Shown: positions 52,141-62,536, counted from the stretch's first letter. The stretch: DNA of 64,000 nucleotides from Billgrantia saliphila (GCF_002930105.1 NZ_PJRN01000003.1:124001-188000), one strand, 5' to 3'. Numbers and translations are program-made. Notes: generated from the sequence alone by a model not told the origin.

Positions 52141-53028
52141 ATGGCCCTCCCCTTCGATCTGCGTGCGCTGCGGGTTTTCCTCTGCGTCGCCGACCGCGGC
52201 GGCTTCAGCGCCGCCGCCCGCAACCTCCACGTGGCGCAGTCGGCCGTCAGCCAGACCGTGGCCAATCTGGAGCGTCAGCTCGAACTGACCTTGTTTCATC
52301 GGCATGAACGGCGCATTGGCCTGACGCCCGAAGGCGAGGCGCTCTATGCGCATGCGCACGAACTCATTGAGCGCGCCGAAGCCACCCACTTGGCCATGCG
52401 CGAGCTGCACGGCCTGGTGAAGGGGGAAGTTCGCATCGGTATTCCGTCGATGCTCGGCTCCTATTACTTCCCGCCGCTATTGATGGGGTTCAAGGCGCAG
52501 CACCCCGGCATCCGGCTGACCGTGGTGGAAGCCGGCGCGCGCCGCCTGCAGCGTATGATCGCCGACGGTGAGCTGGATCTCGGCGTGGTGATCGACGACG
52601 AGCAGAGCCAGCCCATGGAGCGGCGGCGGTTGCTCCGCGAGGAGATGGTGGTCTGCGTGCCGCGAGCACACCCCTTTTCCGGGCGGTCCAGCGTCAGCGC
52701 CGAGGAGTTCTTCCGAGAGCCGCTGGTGCTGTTCCAGGATGGCTACTTCCACCGGGAATTCGTCGACACCCTATCGCAGCGAACCGGCTTCGTCGCCAAC
52801 GTGGCCTTTCAGTCGAACCTGATCCCGTTGACCAAGGCGATCGTGCGTCAAGGCTTCGGCATCACTACCTTCCTGCGCCGGGTCGTGGACGAATCGGAGC
52901 TGGCCGCCGTCTCCTTCGACACCCCGGCCTGGCTCGACCTGTCGCTGGCCTGGGCGCGGAATGCCTATCTCTCGCGCGCCGAGCGCGCGTTTGTCGAGTA
53001 CGTCGTCGCCCACCGCGAAGTCTTGTAG
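52141..53028 (+). CDS. LysR-family transcriptional regulator, YnfL-like
   Basis: A 295-residue LysR protein: winged HTH FDLRALRVFLCVADRGGFSA followed by AARNLHVAQSAVSQTVANLE, then the effector domain with KGEVRIGIPSMLGSYYFPPL. It presumably controls the divergent MFS gene. The ATG at 52141 aligns with the usual family start. A TTG at 52117 would add eight residues (MISYGYPH) with no better ribosome binding site. Confidence 0.93.
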   Translation: MALPFDLRALRVFLCVADRGGFSAAARNLHVAQSAVSQTVANLERQLELTLFHRHERRIGLTPEGEALYAHAHELIERAEATHLAMRELHGLVKGEVRIGIPSMLGSYYFPPLLMGFKAQHPGIRLTVVEAGARRLQRMIADGELDLGVVIDDEQSQPMERRRLLREEMVVCVPRAHPFSGRSSVSAEEFFREPLVLFQDGYFHREFVDTLSQRTGFVANVAFQSNLIPLTKAIVRQGFGITTFLRRVVDESELAAVSFDTPAWLDLSLAWARNAYLSRAERAFVEYVVAHREVL

Positions 53029-53097
53029 CTGGTAAAAGACCTGTCGGAGATAAAGTGCCTGCGCTCAAGCCACGGGATTGGAAATGTCAGCCTTGCT

Positions 53098-53715
53098 TCA
53101 ACCTTGGTCCGGCTCGGTAATGCGCAGCGCCAGGGTGGTCGGCTCCAGGGTCCGGCGGGCCTGCCAGTAGTAGCGCTGCCAGTAGCTGTTGTCGAGCTCG
53201 GAGATGATTACGCCCTGAGAAGTCGAGGCGTGGAGGAAGTAGCCATCGCCGACGTAGATGCCCACGTGATCGTAACGTCCGGGAGGACGGAAGAAGACCA
53301 GGTCGCCGACCTGCAACTCGTCACGGGCAATCGGCGTGCCTTGCTGAACCTGCTCGCCGGTTGAACGCGGCAGCTCGAGGCGAAAGGTCTCACTGAACAC
53401 GTTCTGTACCAGCGCCGAACAGTCGATGCCGCGGCGGGAGGTTCCCCCCAGCCGGTAAGGGGTCCCCGCCCAGCGCTCGTGCTGTGCCAGCAATGCCTCG
53501 CGCACCAGCTCGGGCGGCGGGTTGTGCAGACTGCTGACGCGCGAAATGGGGTTATCCACCGGCGACATCATGGGATTCGACGACATGCCGGGAAGCTGTC
53601 GTGCGAAGTAGTCGTCGGGTGCTTCCAATGAAGAGGACGAGGTTCCGGCACATCCGGACAGCAAGGCGAGCAAAAAACCCAGCAACGCGATACGACGCGA
53701 TCCCGTGGCAACCAT
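53098..53715 (-). CDS. NlpC/P60 family lipoprotein (Spr/MepS-like peptidoglycan endopeptidase)
   Basis: A 205-residue lipoprotein with signal and lipobox LLSGC (Cys near 21) and a C-terminal NlpC/P60 cysteine peptidase domain: nucleophile in RRGIDCSALVQNVF, first histidine in RYDHVGIYVGDG and second polar residue in YFLHASTSQGV. Preceding WAGTPYRLGGTS is the family block. It should cut peptide cross-links or stems in peptidoglycan. ATG 53715 has AGGA somewhat far upstream. The frame is open to 53781 with no signal-like start there. Confidence 0.92.
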   Translation of the reverse strand: MVATGSRRIALLGFLLALLSGCAGTSSSSLEAPDDYFARQLPGMSSNPMMSPVDNPISRVSSLHNPPPELVREALLAQHERWAGTPYRLGGTSRRGIDCSALVQNVFSETFRLELPRSTGEQVQQGTPIARDELQVGDLVFFRPPGRYDHVGIYVGDGYFLHASTSQGVIISELDNSYWQRYYWQARRTLEPTTLALRITEPDQG

Positions 53716-53872
53716 CTTGCGAGGTTCCTCGTTCTCTGAGCCGCACGCATACTCGGGTGGAGCAATGGCTCTACCTGACATTCCCGAGAGGATCGCTGTG
53801 GGAGTGATGCTGACAGCACCGCTGTCCGTACCACTGCCAGAGCGGCCTTGCGGCGACTCGTGACATGGTGAA

Positions 53873-53892
53873 GGCTCCGTTAATCGGGAGCC
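53873..53892 (-). terminator. Possible terminator after the DUF1266 gene
   Basis: GGCTCC/GGAGCC stem of 6 bp with an 8-base loop, followed on the minus strand by TTCACC, about 50 bases after the stop at 53943. The rest of the 53716-53942 gap shows only a CACTATAAAC-like AT patch. Confidence 0.45.
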
Positions 53893-53942
53893 GATCTCGA
53901 AACAAGCCGACTATAAACTACATCTAAGTTTCATGGCGATGC

Positions 53943-56402
53943 CTAATGTAGCGTTCTTATATCACCCGGTAATGTATCGATATGCAGCGGTGCCCAATGC
54001 CGCGGCCTGGCGCCGGGAAAATCGAGGCTCGCCCAAGGGCCGGCCAGCGGCGGCGCTCCGGACAGCCAGGCCACCAGCGCTTGGCGGAAGCCACCGAGAA
54101 AGGCCTCCCGTTCGGGCGTCTCGCCCATGAAGAACGAGAACCCGGCGTATAGTCCACGCGCGTACTCTTCCCAGCTGCCGTAGTGCTCGGCAGCTAAGGT
54201 ATAGGCCCGCTCCAGCACGCTGCTGAACGCCGCGCCGTCCAGCCAGCCGAGCTGACGTCCGGCGATGGCCAGGTCCACGGCCTGGGCCACGTCCCAGGCG
54301 GTCATGTCCAGTTCGTTGCAACCGTCGGTATTGTCACGCACGCGCTGCAGGCGCAGCAGGTGGTTGCGATCATCTTCGCTGCAGTCACCCGATTCCAGCA
54401 CGGCGATTTCAGAGCCCAGCCGCTGGCTATTCAATGTATAGGGAGCATAGTTAATCTGATACTCCTGCCGATCGCCGGCTTCGAGCAGGAAGTCAAGAAA
54501 CTCAACCAGCTCGGCGCGTCCGTGCAGCCCATAGTGACCATCGATCCACTCATGTATGGCGGTCGACTCGCGCTCGCTCTCCCTGTGCGGCTCGCTCCAG
54601 GCGGCATTATTGAGCGGCCCGACCAGTGCCATGGCGGTGAAGCGCGACAACGTGGGGCGTGGCCCCGGCTCCTGCCACTGGGTGCTACGCCAGTCTAGCC
54701 AATGGAACGGGCTGCCCGGGTCCTCGAGATGCCAGCGGATCTCGTTGACCAATGATGGATGTTCGCCCTCGGGCAGCAGCGTCTCCCATTGGGCCCAGGC
54801 CTCGAGCAGGCGGCGCGAATCGGGATAGAAGCGACACAAGGTACCGCGCAACGCCTCGGCCAACGCTTGCAGGGCGGCGTCATCGAAGGCTTCGCTATCC
54901 ATCGCCATTTGCAGATAAAAGGCGTACTTCTCGGCCATATGAATGGTGGCGGCATGGCGTGAGCCCTGCTTCAGCGCCTCCAGGCTGACGAGATCGGCAG
55001 CCTCGGGGCGTCCGAACGGCGTATTCGGCGATGGCAAGGCGCCGTGAACGGCATCCGCTGCCAGCTGATTGAGATGGTGCGCCTGGGCGGGTAGCCAATA
55101 GCGCGCCAGTGCCTCCGTCCCCTCGTCGGGATGCAGTCCCAGGGTCTCGTCGAGATAGCGCAGCGCATCGGCACGCCGCTCGGGCGCCAGGGGAGCGGCC
55201 GGACCCTGGCGCATGCCGAATTCGGGTTCGCGTACCGATGCCAGCGCCAGCACCCAGTGGCGCGGCGAACGTCGCCAGTCCGCCAACGCCCGGCGCGATG
55301 CGTCACGCTCCTCGTCGCTCAAGAGCTGTGGCAGCGGGGTACGCCACGGGCTGACCGGCGACTGCAACAATAGCCCCCAGTCGCGCTGCATCTCGCCCAG
55401 ACGATCGCGCCCTTCGAACAGGCTGCATCCCCGCTGGTAGGCGCGCGCCACCGCGGACCAGTCGCTATAGCGGCGCAGGACCAGATCTGCCCCATGATTG
55501 GCAAACGCCTGCGCTTCGACGGCCTCGAGCCAGCCGGCACAGATACCGGCCCAGGCCAGGTCGACCAGTCGCAGCCAGTCCCAGGCGGCCCATTCCAACG
55601 GCTCGCCGCGCTCGACGAAGGCGAGCAGCACCTGGCCATACTCGCGCTCGGCACCGGCGAGCCCTGTCAGCCATTCCTGTCGTCCGCGCTCGTCTTCCAT
55701 CAACAGCCGTGTGGCATCGAGATCCCACCCCTGACGGTGCCCGTGGCCGGCCAGCCACAGCAGGCTCTGAATCAGCCCGGTGCGATCGTTGATCTGCCAG
55801 TGGCTCCCCAGCCATTCGCGTGCGTCCGGCCAGTCGACCGCGCCCGCCGGCGCGACCAGCACCGGGGAAAAAGCCGCGCGCAGGCGCCAGGCACGCGCCT
55901 CGGGGGCATCCGGCCATAGCGACGCCGTCTCGCGATGGGTTGTGATCCATTCGGTCAACGTCTGCCAGGTAATTCCCTCGCCGTCGCGCTCTAGGGCGGC
56001 CAAGGCTTCGCACGCTTCATGAAAGCCATCGTCGCCCCGCACCCAACCCTCCGCGCTCCGGGCGCGTCGCAGCGCTTCGAGCCAGGTTTCCAGGCTCGCG
56101 TGCTGACGAACGATCTCATCGGTCAACCGCAGCAGCCAGCTGCGCACGCGCGCTTCGGGTAGCCAGCCGGCCGCCCCCGCCAAGGCCAGCAGTTCGAGCG
56201 CTGCCAACAACTTGGCCGGGTCGGCCGGGCCGACGCCGAAGGTCTCGACCAGGCGCCAGCCCAACTCGCCGCGATCGGCCACGTCCAACGCTCGCAGCCT
56301 GGCCTGGGCCGCATCGGGTTCGATCGCGATGGGTTCGGGCTCGAAGGCCCAGCCGCACAACACCAGCTGTTGAGCCCACCAGGCGTAAAGGGGATCGACC
56401 AA
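53943..56402 (-). CDS. Large protein with two DUF1266-like regions
   Basis: An 819-residue soluble, Trp- and Ala-rich protein starting at TTG 56402 (GAGG six bases before). Two regions match the DUF1266 pattern in which a D/N-x-A-R-x-V-D/N-L-A helix is followed some 40 residues later by a W-x-E/A-Y/F-A-x-x-Y-x-x-G element. The first is AWDWLRLVDLAWAGICAGWL (near 267) and YSDWSAVARAYQRGCSLFEG (near 312). The second is AWDVAQAVDLAIAGRQLGWL (near 700) and YGSWEEYARGLYAGFSFFMG (near 740). DUF1266 has no known function. No signal peptide or membrane segment is seen. It is a single gene divergent from gabD. Confidence 0.8.
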   Translation of the reverse strand: MVDPLYAWWAQQLVLCGWAFEPEPIAIEPDAAQARLRALDVADRGELGWRLVETFGVGPADPAKLLAALELLALAGAAGWLPEARVRSWLLRLTDEIVRQHASLETWLEALRRARSAEGWVRGDDGFHEACEALAALERDGEGITWQTLTEWITTHRETASLWPDAPEARAWRLRAAFSPVLVAPAGAVDWPDAREWLGSHWQINDRTGLIQSLLWLAGHGHRQGWDLDATRLLMEDERGRQEWLTGLAGAEREYGQVLLAFVERGEPLEWAAWDWLRLVDLAWAGICAGWLEAVEAQAFANHGADLVLRRYSDWSAVARAYQRGCSLFEGRDRLGEMQRDWGLLLQSPVSPWRTPLPQLLSDEERDASRRALADWRRSPRHWVLALASVREPEFGMRQGPAAPLAPERRADALRYLDETLGLHPDEGTEALARYWLPAQAHHLNQLAADAVHGALPSPNTPFGRPEAADLVSLEALKQGSRHAATIHMAEKYAFYLQMAMDSEAFDDAALQALAEALRGTLCRFYPDSRRLLEAWAQWETLLPEGEHPSLVNEIRWHLEDPGSPFHWLDWRSTQWQEPGPRPTLSRFTAMALVGPLNNAAWSEPHRESERESTAIHEWIDGHYGLHGRAELVEFLDFLLEAGDRQEYQINYAPYTLNSQRLGSEIAVLESGDCSEDDRNHLLRLQRVRDNTDGCNELDMTAWDVAQAVDLAIAGRQLGWLDGAAFSSVLERAYTLAAEHYGSWEEYARGLYAGFSFFMGETPEREAFLGGFRQALVAWLSGAPPLAGPWASLDFPGARPRHWAPLHIDTLPGDIRTLH

Positions 56403-56602
56403 GGCTCACCTCGACGTTCAAACACGGGAAGGATACGGACTCGCCGTACCGAGAAATCGGCGCCTAGTGTAGCGGAAAGCGTAGCGTACGCCGATGGCTG
56501 GCCGGTGGAAAAAAGCCGCATGGCACAGGGTGAGGAAGCTTGGCGAAATGTTTTAAATAATGCACACTCAGCTGACAAGATAATCAACACAGTGGAGCCC
56601 CC

Positions 56603-58045
56603 ATGCCCTTCTCAGCGGAAATCATCGACAAGGCCTACATCGCGGGCCAGTGGCGCGGCGGCGAGCGCCGCTTCGCCGTGACCGACCCCGCCACCGGCGA
56701 GACCCTGGCCAACGTACCCGACCTTACCGCAGACGACGCCCGCGACGCTCTCGCCGCTGCCGAAGCAGCCTGGCCGGCCTGGCGCCGGCAAACCGCCAAG
56801 CAGCGCGCCACCCTGCTGCGTGCGTGGTACGACGCCATCATGGCCCATCAGGAGCCGCTGGCCCGACTGATGACGCGCGAACAGGGCAAGCCGCTGGCGG
56901 AATCCCGAGGCGAAGTCGCCTATGGTGCGTCGTTCGTGGAGTTCTACGCCGAAGAAGCCAAGCGCATGGCAGGCGAGACGCTGCCAAGCCATGGTGCCGA
57001 CAAGCGCATCCTGGTGCTGCGCGAGCCCATCGGCGTAGTGGCAGCGATCACGCCGTGGAACTTCCCGCTGGCGATGATCACCCGCAAGTGCGCCCCGGCA
57101 CTAGCGGCCGGCTGCCCGGTGGTGATCAAGCCGGCCGAGGCCACGCCGCTGACCGCCCTGGCGCTGGCGAAGCTGGCCGAGGACGTCGGCTTCCCCGCCG
57201 GCGTACTCAACGTGATCACGGCGAGTCAGCCGGCGGTGATCGGCGAGGTGCTGACCACCGACCCGCGCGTGCGCAAGGTCTCCTTCACCGGCTCCACCCC
57301 GGTGGGCAAACGCCTGCTGGCCCAGTGCGCCGCAACGGTCAAGAAAGCTTCAATGGAACTCGGCGGCAATGCCCCCTTCATCGTCTTCGATGATGCCGAC
57401 CTGGATGCCGCCGTCGAGGGCGCGGTGGCCTCGAAGTATCGCAACTCGGGCCAGACCTGCGTATGCACCAACCGCCTGCTGGTGCAGGCAGGCGTCTACG
57501 ACGCCTTCGTTGCCAAGCTGGCCGCCCGCGTGGCTGAGCTCAAGGTAGGCAACGGCCTCGATGAGGGCGTGATGCAAGGGCCGCTGATCAACCCGGCCGC
57601 GGTCGACAAGGTGCGCTCGCATATCGCCGACGCGCTGGGCAAGGGTGCGCGCCTGGTATGCGGCGGTGAGCCCCATGCCCTGGGCGGCACCTTCTTCCAG
57701 CCCACCGTGCTCGCCGACGTCACCGACGAGATGCGCGTGGCCCGTGAAGAGACCTTCGGTCCCCTGGCGCCGGTCTTTCGCTTCGACACCGATGCACAGG
57801 CCGTCGCCATGGCCAACGCCACCGAGTTCGGCCTGGCGGCCTATTTCTACGCGCGCGACTATCGGCGTATCTGGCATGTCATGGAGGGCCTGGAGTATGG
57901 CATGGTGGCAGTCAACGAAGGGATTCTCTCCACCGAGCTAGCGCCCTTCGGCGGTGTCAAGGAATCCGGCCTGGGTCGCGAAGGGTCGCATCACGGTCTG
58001 GATGAATTCACTGAACTAAAATACGTCTGTGTCGGCGGCCTGTGA
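56603..58045 (+). CDS. gabD: Succinate-semialdehyde dehydrogenase, NADP type
   Basis: Oxidises succinate semialdehyde to succinate, the second step of GABA use. The 480-residue ALDH has WNFPLAMITRKCAPALAAGC, PAEATPLTALALAKLAED, the FTGSTPVGKRLL motif, the glutamate in MELGGNAPFIVFDDAD and the nucleophile cysteine in NSGQTCVCTNRLL, where the second Cys two residues on is typical of GabD. E. coli GabD has 482 residues. GGAG precedes the ATG. gabT follows after 33 bases. Confidence 0.95.
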   Translation: MPFSAEIIDKAYIAGQWRGGERRFAVTDPATGETLANVPDLTADDARDALAAAEAAWPAWRRQTAKQRATLLRAWYDAIMAHQEPLARLMTREQGKPLAESRGEVAYGASFVEFYAEEAKRMAGETLPSHGADKRILVLREPIGVVAAITPWNFPLAMITRKCAPALAAGCPVVIKPAEATPLTALALAKLAEDVGFPAGVLNVITASQPAVIGEVLTTDPRVRKVSFTGSTPVGKRLLAQCAATVKKASMELGGNAPFIVFDDADLDAAVEGAVASKYRNSGQTCVCTNRLLVQAGVYDAFVAKLAARVAELKVGNGLDEGVMQGPLINPAAVDKVRSHIADALGKGARLVCGGEPHALGGTFFQPTVLADVTDEMRVAREETFGPLAPVFRFDTDAQAVAMANATEFGLAAYFYARDYRRIWHVMEGLEYGMVAVNEGILSTELAPFGGVKESGLGREGSHHGLDEFTELKYVCVGGL

Positions 58046-58078
58046 TCGCCCGCAACGTTCTTGCATGGAGGTAGCTAG

Positions 58079-59371
58079 ATGACTAACGCACAGCTCAACG
58101 AACTCAAGCAGCGCTACGTGGCCAACGGTGCCGCAAGCCCAGCAACCCAGTTCGCCGATCGCGCCGAGAACGCCCTCGTGTGGGATGCCGACGGCAATCG
58201 TATCATCGACTTCGCCGGCGGCATCGGCGTGCTCAATATCGGGCATCGCCATCCCAAGGTGGTGGAGGCGGTGAAAGCCCAGCTCGACCGTGTCATGCAC
58301 ACCTGTCAGACCGTGATGCCCTACGAAGGCTACGTGAAGGTCGCCGAAAAGCTGAGCCAGATCACCCCCGTGCGTGGCCACGCCAAGGTGATGCTGGCCA
58401 ACTCCGGCGCCGAGGCGCTGGAAAACGCGGTGAAAATCGCCCGTGCCGCCACCGGCAAGAACAACGTGATCTGCTTCGACGGCGGCTATCACGGCCGCAC
58501 CTTCATGACCATGGCCATGAACGGCAAGGTGGCGCCCTACGCCACCGACTTCGGCAGCATGCCGGGCAACGTCTTCCGCGCGCCCTACCCGGTGCCCTAT
58601 CACGGGGTCAGCGAGGACGAGGCGCTGCGTGGCCTGAAGATGGCCATCAAGACCGACGCCAACCCGCACGACACTGCAGCCATCGTGCTCGAGCCGGTGC
58701 TCGGCGAAGGTGGCTTCTACCCCGCCCCGACCAGCTTCCTCAAGGCGATCCGCGAGATCTGCGACGAGCACGGCATGCTGATGATCGTCGACGAAGTGCA
58801 GTCCGGCTTCGGCCGTACCGGCAAGATGTTCGCCATCGAGCACAGCGGCGTCGAACCGGACATTATCACCATGGCCAAGAGCATGGCCGACGGCATGCCG
58901 ATCTCCGCCGTAGTGGGCACCGACAAGGTGATGGACGCCTCGGGCCCCAACTCGCTGGGCGGCACCTACACCGGTAGCCCGGTCTCGTGTGCGGCAACGC
59001 TCGCCGTGCTCGAGGTCTTCGAGCAGGAGAACATTCTCGAGAAGAGCCAGGCGCTCGGCGACAAGCTGGCCAAGCGCTTCGCGCAGTGGCAGCAGGAGTT
59101 CGACTGCGTGGACAACGGCCGCAACCTGGGCGCCATGGCGGCGATCGACCTGGTCACCGACAGGGCCAACCACACCCCGGATGCCGACCTTGCCGCCGCA
59201 CTGTGCAAGAAGACTCGCGAGAAGGGTCTGATCCTGCTCTCCTGCGGTCTCTACGGCAACACCATCCGCTTCCTGATGCCGGTCACCATAGAGGACGAGG
59301 TGCTCGAGGAGGGCCTCGGCATCGTCGAGGCCGCGCTCAAGGAACTGGTCGGCACCACGGCTACCGCCTGA
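58079..59371 (+). CDS. gabT: 4-aminobutyrate transaminase
   Basis: Moves the amino group of GABA to 2-oxoglutarate, making succinate semialdehyde for GabD. The 430-residue class III aminotransferase has RIIDFAGGIGVLNIGHRHPK, the ANSGAEALENAVKIARAATG cofactor loop, FDGGYHGRTFMTMAMNGKVA, IVDEVQSGFGRTGKMFAIEH and the PLP lysine in MAKSMADGMPISAVVG. E. coli GabT has 426 residues. TGGAGGT precedes the ATG. Read with gabD and ended by a terminator at 59388. Confidence 0.95.
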   Translation: MTNAQLNELKQRYVANGAASPATQFADRAENALVWDADGNRIIDFAGGIGVLNIGHRHPKVVEAVKAQLDRVMHTCQTVMPYEGYVKVAEKLSQITPVRGHAKVMLANSGAEALENAVKIARAATGKNNVICFDGGYHGRTFMTMAMNGKVAPYATDFGSMPGNVFRAPYPVPYHGVSEDEALRGLKMAIKTDANPHDTAAIVLEPVLGEGGFYPAPTSFLKAIREICDEHGMLMIVDEVQSGFGRTGKMFAIEHSGVEPDIITMAKSMADGMPISAVVGTDKVMDASGPNSLGGTYTGSPVSCAATLAVLEVFEQENILEKSQALGDKLAKRFAQWQQEFDCVDNGRNLGAMAAIDLVTDRANHTPDADLAAALCKKTREKGLILLSCGLYGNTIRFLMPVTIEDEVLEEGLGIVEAALKELVGTTATA

Positions 59372-59387
59372 TCTCTTCCCGTCGCTA

Positions 59388-59417
59388 AACGCCCGCTGGC
59401 TCTTGCCGGCGGGCGTT
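59388..59417. terminator. Terminator between gabT and katE
   Basis: A 13-bp stem AACGCCCGCTGGC/GCCGGCGGGCGTT (one G-T pair) with loop TCTT, between convergent genes, followed by TCCGTTT on the plus strand. Confidence 0.85.
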
Positions 59418-59447
59418 TCCGTTTGCGCCATATCGTCGCGCAGGAAG

Positions 59448-61598
59448 TTATGCAGGCATATCGTTCGCTTTCGGATCCCGCGCCCAAACCCGATGCTGCC
59501 CCATGGCATCGCGCAGCGGGGTAAAGACATCGTCCACTGCGGCGCCCAACAGAATGCCCTCCTCGGCAGTGGGCACGCCCGCAGCGTCCAGCAACGCCTT
59601 GCCCTCGCCCACCGCGGCGATGGCTTTGAGGTGCTTGTAGGCCTCCTGGACGTAGTAGCGGCCCTGCCCCGACCGGGCCAGCGAATCGACGCTCGCACTT
59701 CCACCCGGCACGAATACCGCATCCATGGCCACCGACGGCATGCCATTGAGCATGGCGTCGGGCGTCACGCTTTTGCCGTCGGCCGCCTTCACCGGTGCCA
59801 TGCTGGGAGCGATCACCATGCCCTGGGCGCCTTCGGCCTCGAGCCGTTTCTTGATCGCCTCGACCTGACCGGCGTCGACGCCCTCGGCCACCAGAATGGC
59901 AACCTTGCGATACTTGATGTTGCCGGGCAGGCGCGCCATGAGGCTCAGCGCCGGAGAGTCCAGCTGTGAACTGGTGCCCAGCTCCTCCGGGGCGGCCGGC
60001 TTGCTCGTCGGCGCTTCGAGGCCGTGGTTCTCGCCTACGCGGCGCGCCAGTTCCAGGTCGATGTTGGGCAGTATCTCCTTGATCATGCGCTCGCGAATCC
60101 AGGGACGCTTCACCTTGGAGAGTTCAAAGGTATAGGCGGCGATGATGTGCTCCTTCTCCACTTCGGTCTGGCTGTTCCAGAACAGGGTGGCCTGGGAGTA
60201 GTGATCGCCGAACGAGGGGCTTCGGGCGCGGACCTTGCGCGCGTCGATACGCTCGTGATAGCTCTCGAAGCCGCCGTTCTCGGGGCCCGCCGGCGTCTCG
60301 GTGGGCCAGCCATCGTCGATCGAGTTGGGCTCGTAGGACGCCTGGCCCTTGTTGATGGTCTGGCGGTGCATCGAGTCGCGCTGATTGTTGTGCACCGGGC
60401 ATACCGGCTGGTTGATGGGGATCTCGTTGAAGTTGGGCCCGCCCAGACGCAGCATCTGAGTATCCAGGTAGGAGAACAGCCGCCCCTGCAGCAACGGATC
60501 GTTGGTGAAGTCGATGCCCGGAATCACGTGGGCCGGATTGAAGGCGACTTGCTCGGTCTCGGCGAAGAAATTATCCGGGTTGCGGTTGAGCACCATCTTG
60601 CCGATGGGAGTGACGGGCACCTGCTCCTCGGGAATGATCTTGGTCGGGTCGAGCAGATCGAAGTCGAACTTGTGCTCGTCCTCTTCCTCGACGACTTGAA
60701 TGCCAAATTCGTATTCGAGGTAGTCGCCGTTCTCGATGTCCTCCCACATCATGCGGCGATTGAAGTCGGGATCGCGTCCCCAGAGCTTCTGCGCCTCGTC
60801 CCAGATCAGCGAGCAGGTGCCAGCCAGCGGCTTCCAGTGGAACTTCACGAAGCGCGACTTGCCCTGCTTGTCGATCAAGCGGAAGGTGTGCACGCCGAAA
60901 CCTTCCATGTTGCGATAATGCCGGGGAAAGGCGCGGTCGGACATGGTCCACAGCACCATGTGGGTCGACTCCGGCATCAGCGAGACGAAATCCCAGAAGG
61001 TGTCGTGGGCCGACTGACCTTGGGGGATCTCGTTGTGCGGCTCGGGCTTCACCGCGTGCACGAAGTCGGGGAACTTGATGGCATCCTGAATGAAGAATAC
61101 CGGCATGTTGTTGGCCACCAGGTCCCAGTTGCCCTCGTCGGTATAGAACTTGGTGGCGAAACCGCGTACGTCGCGCACGGTATCGTTGGAGCCACGTGAG
61201 CCCTGTACCGTGGAGAACCGTACGAAGACCGGCGTTTTCTTGCCGGGATCCTGAAACAGGCCGGCCTTGGAGTACTGGGCGGCGTTGTCGTAGGGCTGGA
61301 AGTAGCCGTGAGCCGCCGCGCCGCGGGCGTGCACGATGCGCTCGGGGATACGTTCGTTGTCGAAGTGGTTGAGCTTCTCGCGGAAGATGAAGTCCTCGAG
61401 CAGCGTCGAGCCCCGTTCACCCGCTTTCAACGAGTTGTGGTTGTCGGCGATCCGTGTGCCGTGGTTGGTACGCAGGTCGTGCCCCTCGGCGTCACTGCGG
61501 TATTTCTCCAGGTTTTCCGACTTGCTGTGTTCGGTGGTCTTGAAGCTTGTGTCGTTCGGCTTTCCGCTGTTGGGCGTGGTGTGGGGATTGTTCGCCAT
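59448..61598 (-). CDS. katE: Large-subunit catalase HPII-type KatE
   Basis: Monofunctional haem catalase of the large clade. The 716-residue protein has the distal His in [18 protein letters not shown], the Asn in [18 protein letters not shown], the proximal haem Tyr in [20 protein letters not shown] and, from about residue 560, the flavodoxin/DJ-1-like C-terminal domain ([35 protein letters not shown]) that defines clade 2. The N-terminus is hydrophilic without a signal. E. coli KatE has 753 residues. Haem d conversion cannot be judged. Confidence 0.96.
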   Translation of the reverse strand: MANNPHTTPNSGKPNDTSFKTTEHSKSENLEKYRSDAEGHDLRTNHGTRIADNHNSLKAGERGSTLLEDFIFREKLNHFDNERIPERIVHARGAAAHGYFQPYDNAAQYSKAGLFQDPGKKTPVFVRFSTVQGSRGSNDTVRDVRGFATKFYTDEGNWDLVANNMPVFFIQDAIKFPDFVHAVKPEPHNEIPQGQSAHDTFWDFVSLMPESTHMVLWTMSDRAFPRHYRNMEGFGVHTFRLIDKQGKSRFVKFHWKPLAGTCSLIWDEAQKLWGRDPDFNRRMMWEDIENGDYLEYEFGIQVVEEEDEHKFDFDLLDPTKIIPEEQVPVTPIGKMVLNRNPDNFFAETEQVAFNPAHVIPGIDFTNDPLLQGRLFSYLDTQMLRLGGPNFNEIPINQPVCPVHNNQRDSMHRQTINKGQASYEPNSIDDGWPTETPAGPENGGFESYHERIDARKVRARSPSFGDHYSQATLFWNSQTEVEKEHIIAAYTFELSKVKRPWIRERMIKEILPNIDLELARRVGENHGLEAPTSKPAAPEELGTSSQLDSPALSLMARLPGNIKYRKVAILVAEGVDAGQVEAIKKRLEAEGAQGMVIAPSMAPVKAADGKSVTPDAMLNGMPSVAMDAVFVPGGSASVDSLARSGQGRYYVQEAYKHLKAIAAVGEGKALLDAAGVPTAEEGILLGAAVDDVFTPLRDAMGQHRVWARDPKANDMPA

Positions 61599-61852
61599 GA
61601 TCGCATTCCTTTTCGGCCGGTTCGTTTCCTCCCTCGCTCCCCCGCCGGTCGAAGACAGTTAGGCGGAGGCGATGGTTTGCGCTTCGCCTGAAAGGTAGTT
61701 CCGCCCTCAAGGGGTGCCAATCAACCGAAACTATGGGTACAAAAGGAAACATTTATCGCGTTTCACTTCATTTAGCGTCGACCGATACTCGGGGAGCGAA
61801 GCGGGGCGGCATTAGCTGCCTCATCCGAGCATGGTGATCAAGGGACCCTGAC

Positions 61853-62536
61853 ATGAAGCAGAAGACGACGACCGGACTTGCCCTCGCCCTATGCCTGCTG
61901 GGCACACCGCTGGTCCAGGCCGACGATGGCCGTATGACGCTGGGGGCGGTAGCCGGTACCACCGGACTCGGCGTGGACCTGGCCTGGCGCTACAACGAAC
62001 GCTTCGGTGTCTCCGCCCGCTATACCGGCGGGATCGAATGGAATACCGACTACAGCACCGACGACGTCAATTACGATGGTGACGTGAATCTGGCGGGCGG
62101 CAAGCTGACGCTGGACTACTACCCCTTCACGACCGGCTTCTTTCTGAGCGCGGGCCTTATGTTGCCCGATATCGACGCCGACATCGTGGGTCGTCCTCGG
62201 AATGCAACCTACCGGTTCAATGGCCAGGAATACCCGGTCGATGCCCTCGGCACTCTGAATGGCAAGGTCACCCTCGCCGACGGCGTCCAGCCCTACGCGG
62301 GGCTCGGCTGGCGCCAATCGCACCGCAGCGGTTTCGGGATCTTCGCCGAGGTCGGCGTGATCCCCACCGATCCGGACGTTTCGCTGAGAACATCGGAAGG
62401 ATACGAAAACTGGGACAATCCGATTTCGGCACAGCTGCGCGAGGAGATCCGCCAGGAGGAAAAGCGGCTCAAGGACGAGGCCGAAAAATGGCCGGTGTAT
62501 CCCGTTGCCGTGCTGGGCGTGAGCTATACGTTCTAG
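61853..62536 (+). CDS. Outer-membrane beta-barrel protein, function unknown
   Basis: A 227-residue precursor with a signal peptide (TTTGLALALCLLGTPLVQA, about residues 5-23) and alternating beta-strand pattern (GVDLAWRYNERFGVSARYTG, KLTLDYYPFTTGFFLSAGLM, VQPYAGLGWRQSHRSGFGIF). It ends YTF, the terminal aromatic signature of outer-membrane barrels. Before the last strand a charged helical segment (AQLREEIRQEEKRLKDEAEK) interrupts the barrel on what would be the periplasmic side. Similar proteins are known in pseudomonads, without function. Confidence 0.88.
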   Translation: MKQKTTTGLALALCLLGTPLVQADDGRMTLGAVAGTTGLGVDLAWRYNERFGVSARYTGGIEWNTDYSTDDVNYDGDVNLAGGKLTLDYYPFTTGFFLSAGLMLPDIDADIVGRPRNATYRFNGQEYPVDALGTLNGKVTLADGVQPYAGLGWRQSHRSGFGIFAEVGVIPTDPDVSLRTSEGYENWDNPISAQLREEIRQEEKRLKDEAEKWPVYPVAVLGVSYTF

